In this document: positions 46,808-58,600 of the stretch, piece after piece
Layout: each line of letters opens with the position of its first letter
Numbering within the stretch: position 1 is the first letter of the stretch
Assembly (NCBI RefSeq): GCF_011745365.1
Contig: NW_024468914.1
Location: forward strand, 1,634,001 to 1,698,000
Direction: 5' to 3'
DNA: 64,000 nt
Source of the DNA: Cryphonectria parasitica EP155
Taxonomy: Eukaryota > Ascomycota > Sordariomycetes > Diaporthales > Cryphonectriaceae
Notes under the pieces: model-generated
Database searches by the model: none
Told to the model about the DNA's origin: nothing
The model's input: the letters and a program-made list of their open reading frames with translations, nothing else
Position numbers and translations under genes: made by a program

Positions 46808-47332
46808 ATGCTTTTTTATTCCTTTTGTAAGAGTTGTAGTATTCAGTCTTATTAAGTCTTCATTAAGAATTTCTCTTACTACGCTGAATATATTCGCCTG
46901 AGTTATTCTCAGTGCAATATTTAAGGATTGAGCGCAGCAGAAATTCGTTGGATAAGTATTCAATACTAACGCCTGGAGGACCAACTCGAAAGTGCTGAGG
47001 AGCAGCTGCGCAATGCTGCTGCGGAGGTAGGATGTTTGCGGAAGCAGAAGCATCTGTGATTTGAAAGGATAATAAAAGCTATTCGTCAAAGCTTTTTCAG
47101 TATAGAGGAGTTGGAATGTAAGAAAGCTGAGGAGGAGCGGGCTTGCGTTGCTGCTAGAGTTCGTTCTGTAGTTGCAGAGGAATCTGCTGTAGTTGCTGGA
47201 GATTCTTCTTTTGAGAGTTTTAACTGGAATTCCATAGATGTAGGGAATGCAGTGGTGGATTGATCGGGTTTCCTGGAAAGCGAGATCTCTGAGGCTCCTG
47301 GATCTTGATTCGGGATGGAGCGATCGTCTTAG
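46808..47332 (+). pseudogene. Antisense Cys-cluster/coiled-coil gene of the 46168 Gypsy
   Basis: One frame of 175 codons from ATG 46808 to TAG 47330-47332. The N-terminus reads MLFYSFCKSCSIQ and continues to a YIRLSYSQCNI segment; several cluster cysteines now read Tyr. A clear coiled coil follows (RLEDQLESAEEQLRNAAAEV, then IEELECKKAEEERACVAARV), then SVVAEESAVVAGDSSFESF and an acidic FLESEISEA end. About six in-frame stops occur, each explicable as CAA, CAG, CGA or TGG decay. It is the best-preserved coiled-coil part of the group and lies opposite to pol, between chromodomain and 3' LTR. Confidence 0.7.
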
Positions 47333-47389
47333 ATACTAGTTTCCTTCCTTTTCCAATATTCAGCTACTTTTTCCTAAGCATTCTTAACA

Positions 47390-50300
47390 TTCTTCTGTAG
47401 TTCTCATGAATTTTCGCTTGCTGAATAATCTTTCCACTTAATGAGATATTTCCTTGTATTATTTATACTTCTATACTTGAGAATCTTTTCTATTTCATAC
47501 TCTGATTCATCATTTTTTACTTCTGCTATATTATCCGCTAGTATTTCCTATACTGCTAGTTCCAGCAGTAAGATATGGAAAACCAAGTATATCCTCATTC
47601 TATAAAGTAATACTAACTCATAATTAATCAGAGAAATCTATTGCAAGATTTTGAATAATTCTAATTTCTTATAATCAAGCTTATTGCTAAATCTAGTTGT
47701 TTTAATGTTTTTTCGAAGTAAGTAAATCTTATCTTCCTTCTGTAGGATTGATCTCTCAATTCTCTTAGAGTTTGCATATTATATTATTCATTTCTAAACG
47801 AATTGTAATTCTAATTGAAGTTTCTTCTGAACTTTCTTAATCTTCTTAATTCTCTTATCTGCAGCTTCTATATTTGCTTCTAGCAATATCTTATAGTAAG
47901 CTGTTGAATTGTATTCATAGAATACAAAGAATAATAACTTCTTTATTATACTTATATCTGTACTATTATAAGCGAATTATGCAAAAAGCAATAGATTAAT
48001 TCAATTATTCTATTTCTAGTTAATATAGTATTGAAGATATTATTCAATAATTTAATTCATTCTTTTCATCTATTCATCTATTTGTAAATAAAATGCTATA
48101 AACATTTTGTAATATATTCTAAGCTGTTTTATAAGCAAAGTTTAAAACTTTAAATTAAACTTTCTATCTTTATTAGAGATTACTTCTTCTAGCATGCTAT
48201 AATTAGCAATAATCATTCTGAGAAATGCATATACGAGTTCTTCTGCTATATTGCTTTTCTTATAGAAAAGAAAATAAGCATACTTGCTCAGTTTGCAAAC
48301 TATTACTAGAATGCTATCATATTGTATCTTAATTAAGAGTTCTTATAAGAAAAATAGCTTAATAATGAAGTTTAAACTAATAAATTGCTAAATAATTATA
48401 AGTACTAGTAAGAAGTATAATAATTCATAAAGCTTATATCTTTCTGCTTTATTCTTTTTGCAGCTATTGCATTGCTATAAGATATTCTCAATTCTTTTTC
48501 TAAAGCTTAATAGATTCCAGTATCTTTTAATACATTTATAGATTGCTTTAACTTCTTAATATTTATATGCTAATATACTATATATATTTCTAATATAGCT
48601 ATTTTATTTATCTGGAATTATTAATTCTGGATTCTTTTCTGAAGATTCAATTCTAAGAGCAGCATTCAGCTCTCTATATGCATTAATAAGATTTCCTGAT
48701 TCATCTTAAGCAAAGATGTTCTATATATCCGAAGAATCTGCATCTCGATAATCTGATCTTCTGCTGAAAGCATCTGCTTATTCATTCTTTAAGCTTTTGC
48801 AGTATATAATCTTGAAATCGAACTGTAAGAGGAATTCTGCTTATCTAATTTATTACTTATTCAAAATCTTAATTATTATGAATATAATCAGATTCTTATA
48901 ATCCGAGTAAACTATAATCGAATATTATATGCTAATAAGATAATATTGCTACTTCTTGAAAGCTTTTACTATTGCTATAAGTTTCTAATTAGGGATTTCA
49001 TAGTTGATTTCCAAGCTATTCAACTTCTTTAAGAAGTTGCTTACAATTCTTAGATACTCTTGATTATTTTGTTAATCAAGCTATTCTCCGAATACATAAT
49101 CTAATGCATTAGTTTCAATTTCAAAGAGTTTGTAGAGATCTACTTCGTATAGAATTGGTTCTAAGATAATGTGCTTAATGATCTCATCGAAGGCTTCTTA
49201 TGCCTTGGAATTCTACTTGAAAAGTTAATCTTTTTTGATAAGATTTGTAAGAGAATGTGCGATTTAGCTATAGTTCTTAATAAATTATTTATAGAAATTA
49301 ATATATTTAAGAAAAAATCTAATATTTCTAATATTTCTAGAAATTAGCTAGTTTCTAATAGCTTCTATCTTATCTTTCTGTAGCTTAATGCATCCTAGCT
49401 TGATTGTAAATTCGAGATAATCAACTTTTTATATATAAAAGTAGCTCTTTGCAGATTCTACAAGAAGTTTTGCGCTTTAAAGCATTTGCAATACTGTTTC
49501 CACATATTCCTTATATTCTTCAAGTATTCGAGAATAGATAAGAATATTGTTGAGATAGGCAATAATAAACTGATTCAGATGCTTACATAAAATATAATTA
49601 ATCATTTCCTGGAATGAAGTTGGGATATTCATTAAATCAAAGAGTATAATTAAATACTCGTAGTATTCATAGCATATTCTAAAAGCAGTTTTCCATTCTT
49701 CTTCTTTTTTTATTCTAATCAGATTATAAGCTTTTTTCAGATTTAGAACTATAAACTATTATGCTTCTTGCAATCTATTTTGTAATTCCTTAATAAATAA
49801 TAGCGAATATCAGTTCTTAATTATAATATTATTAAGTTGCTTATAATTAATATATAGCTTAAGCTTGCTGTTTTTCTTAGATATAAACAGAATAGAGTAT
49901 CCTGCTGATAATTGCAATAATTATATATATTCTTTCTTAAGATTCTCATTGAGATACTTCTGAAATATCTCTAGCTATACCTTATTTAGTTCGTAAATAG
50001 GAAAGAATTTAAGCTGTTTCTCTTCTTATAGCAGAATCTTATAATTGTATAAGCTGTATTCTAGCAATTCTATATCCAATTCTTTCTGGAATAGTTTCTT
50101 AAACTTATAATATTCTTATAATATATTTGCAAGTATTAATTCTAGTTTTTATACTATTTCTGCTATCTGAAGAAACAGTAGATATTATTAAGCATGCTTC
50201 TTTTCTAATAGCATTTTCGAGAGCCTTAAGCATTTGCTCCAAGCTGAACTGAGCGCTTGAGAGCTTGATTTCGAGATTTTTCCTATATGATTCTACAATT

Positions 50301-51000
50301 CACATTCTAAAGCTTTTCCTTATTGCTCCGGAATGAACCAACTTGCTAAGAGTCTTGCTTCTATTATTTTGCTAATCTATTAGCGCTCTAGCACTATTTG
50401 GATTTGCTTATTACTAGATTCTTCTCCTTGAACTGCTAGCTCTGCTAGTTTGAAAGTATATAGGAAATCATATAAAGCTTCTTTTTCTAAGTATTCTTCA
50501 ACTACTAGCTTCAATTCTGTGCTATTAATTGTAACTATTTCTCTGGGTATAGCTTGTTCCTATAAGATCTGGCTAGTAGTTCAATCAATTCAAGGATTAT
50601 ACTTCTTAAGCTATAAAAGCTCCATAATCAGCTCATGCTATACTATATTCATAATATCAAAAGAAGCTCTAATTATGCATTCTTGAATCAAAATAAATAA
50701 ATAATCAGTCTTCTTATCAATTACTTCTTAATTGTATGCAACAGATTATTCTTTCATAATGCTGAGAGTATATAAGCATCTCTTCCATCTCTATTATAAT
50801 TATACTTAATTAATAATATATAAAGATATAAAGTTTCTCTAAGCGCTACTATTTAATAATACGCTATATTTGTATTCTTAAATATATATATTAAACTTAA
50901 TATAAGCATAATTTGTTCTAGAAGCTTCATATAGAAACCGTTTCAGTCTGATCATCTGCAATCCCTTTATAAGCAATCCTATTCTTTTGAGTTTATTAAG
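47390..51000 (-). pseudogene. Gypsy pol remnant of the 46168 element
   Basis: Same domain order as the 28238 copy: protease/RT linker near 50250, YLNN at 49557-49546, RNase H near 48900, integrase near 48350-48150 and chromodomain near 47520-47390. All frames are interrupted by RIP-type stops. Confidence 0.75.
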
Positions 51001-52691
51001 AACTATTTATTCTTTTAAGCTTGCTTTGCTGCTTCTTAAGCAAGCTTCTTAGCTTGCTTTTGCTTGTATTATTATTATTCCTAGTCTTTCTTCTATTAAT
51101 ACTAATTGCAAATCTTATCATTAATATGAATTATGCAGAGTATCATTTTGCACTACTATCATTTTATTTTCTTATTCATATATTGTATAGAGCAGTTATC
51201 TAGTAATCCGATATATACATTGTAATATTATCTGTTAAGAATCTTCCTAAAGCAGAGTTTCTGTTCTTTAATAGCTTAAAGAATTTGTTCTGATTCTCTA
51301 ACAGAGAACCATTTATATTACATTTTGTCTGAGAAATACATTCTGCAGCTATAATAAATACATAAGATTCAAGCTAGTTTGTAATATAGATTGTAAAGTG
51401 AACCAATCCAAAGATCTTTATCTTATTGTGCCTCAATATCTTGCAAGGGAATGCAGATGAAGAGCTTCTCTAATCCTATTTTATAAACAAGATATTTAAT
51501 TTATATTATTTCCTTATTCCATCCAATACTGAAGGAGAACCTTTCTATAAGCTTCTTGAGTTCATTATTCACAGGAGACTCTAGTGAATCATTAAATCAT
51601 TCATTCTAGCTTAATCTTTCCGTTGCTTAAAAAGCATTCTCAGTATCGTTTAGGTATTTATACTAATAATCAAGAAAGTATTATCCCTTATTCATATCTC
51701 TGATTATAATGCTTAGCATAAGCAATAAAGAATGTTGAAGAGTATCATTACTAAGTTCTTCTTTCAACACCTGAATGCTCTATTCCACAATATCAGAGCA
51801 GTCCGAATTGCTACTCGTAGGAGTGCTGAGCATATATCCTCGCTCTGCTATTGCTATTTATCTGCAGCGCTAAAGCTTCTGAGAGAACTATTCTAAATCT
51901 TCTTTACTCAAGAGGTATATTAAGCAGTTATCATTATAGCAGAATATTCAGCTGAAACTTTTATAATCAATAGAATCCGATACTTGCTCCGAGAAAGTGT
52001 TTTTGCTTAGCTGATTGAATTCCTATTATCAAGCGATATTCATCTAGCATTCTTTCTAAACTAGTTGCTATTTGTTCTTCCAAAGCTAATAGCAGTTATA
52101 TACAATATATTCTTATTTATTACAATTATAGCAAATAATATTATTCTTCTTGCTATACTGCTTATTAGCTGCATTAAGTTTCATAGAACCAGTATACATA
52201 ATATCACTCTGAACTATACTGCTATATCAATCGCTATTCTTATTTTAGAATTTCTTGCTCATATTAGCTGGAAACTTTCAAATCTAGCTTTCTCTTTTCT
52301 TAAACTTCTCCACCCGTTATTCATACAAACAGTTATTAATACAAATAGCTTAATTAGAAAACATTGCAAAGTTCTTTAGCTAATCCTGTTTAAAGATTTC
52401 ATCTTTAATATCATCCTTAAATTCCTTATAATAATATTCCATGAGATTCTTATCTTCCTACAGAAGTTATACTAAGAATTACTTGAATCTAATTATATAA
52501 GCAGAAGCTAATTTGATCTACTTGAGATTCATAAGCTACTAAGCTGTAATACATTCTTTATTAGAATTATTAAAGATTTTCTTAAAAGCTTTCTCAAAGC
52601 TTTCAAAAGAATCAAATATATTCTTAATATTCTGGATATGCACATCGGAGTTGTTCTAATGCTCCAAGTGATTGCATAGAGAAAGCTTATA

Positions 52692-52898
52692 TCAGATAAG
52701 AGCATTCTTTTCGAAACGAATTTCTGCAAGAATAACTTTCTCAGATTTCTTAATAAACTGAGTCTTGTAATGCAGAAAATATGCTCTGTAGTAGATAAGG
52801 AATCCATATAGCATCTTTTGATTACTGTTATATATAGCAAGCTTATTCATCTTGTATGCTTTTCTAGCACTACTAATAGTTGCAGAGATAAACTGCAT
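52692..52898 (-). pseudogene. Gag fragment of the 46168 Gypsy
   Basis: Reads MQFISATISSARKAYKMNKL, then FLIYYRAYFLHYKTQF and KKSEKVILAEIRFEKNAL, parallel to 40870-41076 of the host copy. Confidence 0.65.
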
Positions 52899-53586
52899 CT
52901 GCTAAGCTTATTAAACTAGCTAAGCTTATTAGTTAGCGATAGTAGCGCTCTAAGCTTGCTGTTATTTGCACAGATCCTGAATACGCTGAATAAGCTGATA
53001 TACCTAATTAATTAGTTCTTCCTGAATAGAAGCGTATAAGAACGAAGAGATTCCTGGAGAAGCTATTGTATTCCATATTGCTTAAAGAGATAATACTGAA
53101 CTATTCTTGAACAAGAATTATCAAAATATAATAAGCATTGCAATAATCTGAAGATTCCTAAGTATACAAAGAGGTTTATGCTAATAAGAGCAGTATTGAA
53201 ATATTAAGATCTTGAATACGGAATTATACAAATCTTAGTAAGCAATGCAAGTATTTACTGCTTTTAGAGCTATTAGAATAGAGAGTAATCTGATACTTAG
53301 ATTAACAACTGAAGAGCTATATACTGAATTCATCTAATGATAGTAAATGTGTTCTTATATATTCAGCTCTTCAGTATGGATATGTTGGATAGCAATATAT
53401 CCAAGTTATTCTGCTAGCTCTGGATAGCACATATCCGAAGCTATCCTTCCTGATTAGCTGTGCTCATAATTCTAATCCCGGGTTATGTAATCAATGCTTT
53501 GTCAGAACATTGAGTCCTTGACATCTGATCCCTGTTACTCGTGCCCTGTTCTGTAACCTGCATGTTGAATGAGTCATAACATTACA

Positions 53587-53989
53587 GAATAAGGATATAC
53601 TCGGTTTTTTATATCTTGCTACTAGAACTAGCAGTAAAAGAAATACTAACAGATAATACTGTGAAAGTTGAAAACAATGAATCAGAATACGAGATAGAAA
53701 AGATTCTTAAGCATAGAAGCAATAATAATATGCTCGAATATCTCATCAAATGAAAAGATTACTCAGCAAGTGAAAACTCATGGGAACTGCAGAAGAATGT
53801 TGGAAATGCTATGAAAAAATTAATAAAATACTGGAAAACAAAAACTAGCTTTAATCCTACTATCATATTATTAGCAGTTATTTTAGCATTACAACAATAA
53901 CAAAAATCATTACCTAAGATCTCTCCGCTCCGGAATGAGAATCAGATGCTACAGCTTTACTCTTCAGAAGGAAAGGCTAACCAGATATG
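53587..53989 (+). pseudogene. Pol end with chromodomain of the 40176 Gypsy
   Basis: Continues the pol broken at 46167. A chromodomain follows (YEIEKILKHRSNNNMLEYLI, WELQKNVGNA; about 53690-53815). The last bases (53880-53989) run antisense into the end of the Cys-cluster gene that resumes at 61290. The chromovirus is inserted at 53990. Confidence 0.7.
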
Positions 53990-54299
53990 TGTCAGGGCTT
54001 GTATGCGCACAAAGGAAATAGGTGGCCCTTGCGACCCCTGGTGGCGGTCCAGGGCTGCTGCGAGGGCTTCGCTCCGAAGCAGCGCTCTCGTACGATGCCG
54101 CGTGGCCATCAGGCCATTGTCAGCCCATCTAGTCCAGGCCAATTGTGTACATAAGGGAAAGGGGAACAACAGGTCCAGCAGCGAAAAAGAGGAGGAGGGA
54201 GATAGGTTCAGTAGTCCCTTTGAATGGAAGCATCAACAGAGCGGCTTGGGAGCAGCTCACACCCCTTCACCTCACTTGTGTGCCCTTTTTACCCTGACA
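53990..54299 (+). repeat. 5' LTR of the chromovirus
   Basis: TGTCAGGGCTTG ... TTTTTACCCTGACA. A TGTACATAAG box at about 54146 may serve as a TATA-like element. Same family as the solo LTR at 17186-17496. Confidence 0.95.
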
Positions 54300-54348
54300 A
54301 GTCTGAACCTTCTACCCTTTCCCGGGAAGTGAGCCGTCGGGGGTGAGA

Positions 54349-55659
54349 ATGGCTCCGGTTACACGAAGCGGTAGCGCCGCTCCAGAGCGACAACCACAAC
54401 GAGCCGGCGACTCCGACCCCTCACAGACCCTAAGCCAACTCCCCTCTCAGACCCTCCCTCCAAGCTCGAACCCAGGCCCAGCCCACGAGAACCCCTCGCT
54501 CGAGGCACCAGCAGATATGGCCGGGTTGCAACGCCAGGAACGCGAGCTCGATCGTCAGTTGGAAGAAGAGGAGATACGGCAGCGGCTGAGGAGCAAGCGC
54601 GCTCGCTTAACACTACTCCAGAGCGGCGACACCGGCCCGGAGCCCCGGCCAGCTGGCCTCAGCCCTCTCAGCACCCCTCCTGTGCCGACCCCTTCAGAGG
54701 CACCCTCGACAGCGCCTGCACAGCTATATCGCGGCTTGCCAGCCCTCATATACAAGGGGGGATCGTACATGGAGTTGAAGACGTTCCTATACGACCTGCG
54801 GTACCATTTCGACATCTGCCGCTTGACCAATGAAGCGGATAAGGTGGGATATGCAGTGCGCTGCTTGAAAGACGATCCCAAGCGGGACTGGGTCAACTAT
54901 GTCGCCCGCCAGGAGGAGGGACAGCGTGAGCCTGTCCCTATCACCTTTGGAGAACTCGAGTCCTTCCTGGAGAACCAGTTGGCCGATCCCACCACCCGCG
55001 CTGTCACTGCTGCAGCGACGCTTGCAAGCATCGCTCAAGGCAAGGGCGAATCAGTGATAAGCTTCGTGCGCCGGTACCAGGAGGCGGAGCTTGAGTCTCC
55101 CTATCCTGACACCGAGCAACATCGCATAACGGCTGTTCTCACACGCCTCAGACCAGAGATCCGTATCGCCATCAGTGCGCAGACGACGCTCCCGAGCAGC
55201 TGGAATGCCCTGATTGGCTTAGCACGACGTATCGAATCCGCTCAAGGGACGGTTACCAACCCTCAACCTGCTGTCAAGACGCTCCTAAGCAGCAGCCCAG
55301 GAACTGCTACCCCCTCATATCGTGGCTGTTACAGCTGTGGCAAGCCAGGCCATATAGCAAGGGACTGCACAGCTCCGCGTGGTTCTCAGGCACTTCCCCT
55401 CACGGGCACTCAAGCTTCGTCGACGCGCCCTCAGACAGTTGATAACAACTTTGCCCGCTGTTACAACTGTCAGAAGACAGGCCATTTTGCTAACCTATGC
55501 CCGGAGCCTCGACGAAACGTCTGTTACACCTGCAATAAGCCAGGCCACTATAGTTCCAGTTGCCCAGAGGCAGAATGTCGGATTTGCAGGAAGAAGGGGC
55601 ATACAGCAAACAGCTGCGAGCAGGCCAACAAGGTGGCGACAGCCACGCAACAGAGCTGA
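54349..55659 (+). CDS. gag: Chromovirus Gag, 436 aa, four zinc knuckles
   Basis: ATG 54349 (MAPVTRSGSAAPERQ). Residues about 1-75 are Ser/Pro-rich; 70-100 form a charged coil; about 125-300 is the retrotransposon gag (capsid) domain with GGSYMELKTFLYDLRYHF and LADPTTRAVTAAATLASIAQ. Four CCHC knuckles (C-x2-C-x4-H-x4-C) start at residues 327, 371, 392 and 410: CYSCGKPGHIARDC, CYNCQKTGHFANLC, CYTCNKPGHYSSSC, CRICRKKGHTANSC. Most Gypsy gags have one or two, so four is unusual. Gag assembles the particle and packages the RNA. It ends in ...VATATQQS and UGA, and pol continues in the same frame. Confidence 0.95.
   Translation: MAPVTRSGSAAPERQPQRAGDSDPSQTLSQLPSQTLPPSSNPGPAHENPSLEAPADMAGLQRQERELDRQLEEEEIRQRLRSKRARLTLLQSGDTGPEPRPAGLSPLSTPPVPTPSEAPSTAPAQLYRGLPALIYKGGSYMELKTFLYDLRYHFDICRLTNEADKVGYAVRCLKDDPKRDWVNYVARQEEGQREPVPITFGELESFLENQLADPTTRAVTAAATLASIAQGKGESVISFVRRYQEAELESPYPDTEQHRITAVLTRLRPEIRIAISAQTTLPSSWNALIGLARRIESAQGTVTNPQPAVKTLLSSSPGTATPSYRGCYSCGKPGHIARDCTAPRGSQALPLTGTQASSTRPQTVDNNFARCYNCQKTGHFANLCPEPRRNVCYTCNKPGHYSSSCPEAECRICRKKGHTANSCEQANKVATATQQS
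55657..55659 (+). promoter_or_regulatory. In-frame UGA between gag and pol: candidate stop-codon readthrough site
   Basis: Gag ends CAG AGC TGA, and the same frame is open from the next codon (GGA GAC GCC ...) to 59391 with no ATG before the protease. Pol can therefore be made as Gag-Pol by reading through UGA, as in gammaretroviruses, rather than by frameshifting. A downstream stimulating structure was not worked out. Confidence 0.6.
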
Positions 55660-58600
55660 GGAGACGCCGAGCGGAAGCCTCGCCAGCTCACCGTCCACGC
55701 GAGGCTGTCGCTCGGAGACAAAAGGAAGCACACGTATGGGTTGGTCGACTCGGGGGCAGAGGAGAACCTGATCGACCGCCGCTTGGCCGAGGCTCTGGCG
55801 CAGAACCAACCTTTTGAAGCATGCCCCAGGCTCGTCTCAATTAACCAGGGAGCTATCATCACATACGGCAGCTGCTCTATCGATGTGAAGGTCACAGATA
55901 GCCTAGGAACATCCAGGAAGCAGCGCCATCGCTTCGTGGTAGCAGATATTGGCCAGCCCAGCCTGATCCTGGGGTTCCCGTGGCTTGAGGTCGTCAACCC
56001 GGTAATACGATGGGATATGAGGCAATGGAGGTTTCCCCTCCAGCGCTCCCAGATTCGGCTCTGCACTATGGCGAAAGGGCTTGAGGGAGCGAGGGTTGCC
56101 TTTGCGGCATATTACTACCCAAGCCCACCAGACCTACCCCTCGAGGCTAAGCCAGAAGACGCAGCGCCAGAGCTGCGCCTGCCCCCTGAGTACCGCGACT
56201 TCGTCGACCTATGCATGGAGGAGGCATCAAAGTCGCTCGCACCCCACACTGATATCGACCATCGCATCGAGCTCGAAGAGGGGGCAAGACCGCCCTGGGG
56301 GCCCTTGTACGCCCTCTCCGCGGCCGAACTAGAAGTGCTCAGGAAATACTTGGAGGAGATGCTAACCAGGGGATGGATTCGACCCTCGACCAGCCCTGCT
56401 GGCGCACCTATACTGTTCGTGCCAAAGAAAGGAGGCGAGCTGCGCCTCTGCGTGGACTACAGGGCGCTGAATCGGATTACACGCAAGGACCGCACCCCGT
56501 TGCCTTTGATTGCCGAGATCCTCGATCGACTGAGCCATGCACAAATCTATACCAAGCTCGACCTTAAGGATGCGTACCATCGGCTCCGAATCCGTGAAGG
56601 AGACGAGTGGAAGACCGCCTTCCGTACGAAATACGGCCATTTCGAGTACTGTGTTCTGCCCTTTGGCCTCACCAACGCCCCGGCCACGTTCCAGGCATAC
56701 ATCAACAAGGCGCTGGCGGGCCTGGTGGATGTGATCTGCATCGTCTACCTGGATGATATCCTGATCTACAGTGATGATGCCAAGCAGCATACAAGCCACG
56801 TTCGAGAGGTCTTGGAGCGGCTACGGCAATGGGGGCTATACCTCAACCTGAGGAAGTGCGAGTTCAACATACGACAGGTGGAATTCCTGGGCTTTGTGGT
56901 GTCCCCAGAAGGAATCAGCATGGACAAGGGGCGCGTCGCAGCTATTGCGCAGTGGCCGCTCCCGCGCACCGTCCGCGATATTCAGATATTTCTTGGGTTC
57001 ACTGGGTTCTACCGTCGATTTATACGGAACTACTCCAAGGTCGCTACACCATTGACCGACCTTTTGCGAGGCGGCGGCACAGGCGTAGTCGCGCTCTCGA
57101 ACCGCGCCCGAGTAGCTTTCAAGACCCTGATCATGCTCTTTACAACAGCCCCATTGCTACGCCACTACGATGCTGCATTACCAACGAGGGTTGAAACGGA
57201 TGCTTCTGCTTTCGCTATAGGAGCTGTGCTGGCCCAGCTGTTTCAAGGCCGCTGGCATCCAATTGCCTTTCGTTCAAAGAAGCTCTCTCCAACAGAAACA
57301 CGGTATGGCGTGGGGGATATCGAGCTGTTAGCTATTGTGGACGCTGTATCAAACTGGCAGCATTATTTGTTGTATCTGCCTGAGCCTGTACTCGTCCTCA
57401 CGGACCATCTCAACTTGCAGTACTGGGAGACTAAACAGAAGCTATCTGCCCGCCAGTTGCGCTGGCTGGACGATCTCAGCGTGTATAACCTCATCATCCA
57501 GTACCGCCCCGGCAAGTCCAACCCGGCTGATGGGTTGTCCAGGCGGCCAGATCACCAGGGGGGAGAGGGAGCTGAGCAGGAGCTGCGAAGCCCCAGCGAT
57601 TTCGTCACGATGGAGAATCTGGAGGATCAGAGAGGACCTTGTGTTGGTCGTATTCGAAGAGTGAGAGTGGAGCAAGCAGCAGACCTGAGTGTCTCCTGTT
57701 TTCGAGTGTGCGCCCTTCGCTATTCGAGCGAGGGCGCGGAGTTTGAGCAGACAGCAGACCTGAGTGTCTCCTGTTTTCGAGAGTGCGCCCTTCGCTATTC
57801 GAGCGAGGGCGCAGAGTTGAAGCGGAGTGTCCGCTTGGCAACTGATGTTGCTTGGGTGTCGGGTCGCGAACCGACCACCCTTCCGCGCCTAGCGGTGGAG
57901 CGAAGCGTGGCAACGGCGCCGGAGCAGCTTGCAGAGCCAATGAGGGCGCATCTGCTACGACTGCAACAAGAAGACGTTTTTGTTCAGACGGAAGCTTGGC
58001 GCAAGAGGCGAACACGCAGCTCTACAGCCGGTGTGGAGCTATGGCAAGTCATCGAGGGCTTGCTATGCTTCAGGGGACGTGTATTTGTGCCAAACCATCC
58101 ATCAACTCGCAAGGAGCTTTTGGAGGCGTACCATGATGATCCAACAGCCGGCCATCTCGGCATAGCTAAGTCCACTAAGATGATTTCTCGTTACTACTAT
58201 TGGGATGCGTTAGCTAAGGATATGAAGAAGCATATTAACACGTGTGCAGTGTGCCAGCGGATAAAAACGAGGAAACAACGCCCATACGGCCTGCTCAGTC
58301 CCTTACCACCAGCAACTCGCCCATGGGCCGAGATATCAATGGACTTTATCACCGGTCTGCCCGGGTCCATCGGTCTCTACAATAAGGCTTACGATGCTAT
58401 CCTGGTGATCGTCGACAGATACTCGAAGTACGCCCTGTACATTCCGACAACAACACGGCTCACAAGCAGCGGCCTAGCAGATATCATGCTGTGGCACGTG
58501 TATCAGTTCTACGGCATTCCTGAGGGCATTGTGTCAGACAGAGGGAGCCTCTTTACAAGCCACTTCTGGACTGACTTCTGCTTCCACCTGGGGACCAAGC

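Larger units (their letters stand above)
46168..53581 (-). mobile_element. RIP-inactivated minus-strand Gypsy (7.4 kb), TSD TTACA
   Basis: LTRs of 455 bp at 46168-46622 and 53127-53581, inverse in orientation to the host element; TTACA duplications at 46163-46167 and 53582-53586. Pol lies on the minus strand (about 51000-47390) with RT box YLNN at 49557-49546 and a chromodomain near 47520-47390. Gag is near 52898-52692. Pol matches the 28238 and 40176 copies closely; decay is milder near the LTRs. Confidence 0.9.

Noticed and set aside
53957..54169. 70-codon minus-strand frame in the 5' LTR
   Set aside because: Same sequence as the possible first antisense exon in the 3' LTR, but here it leads into the older host element without a continuing gene.
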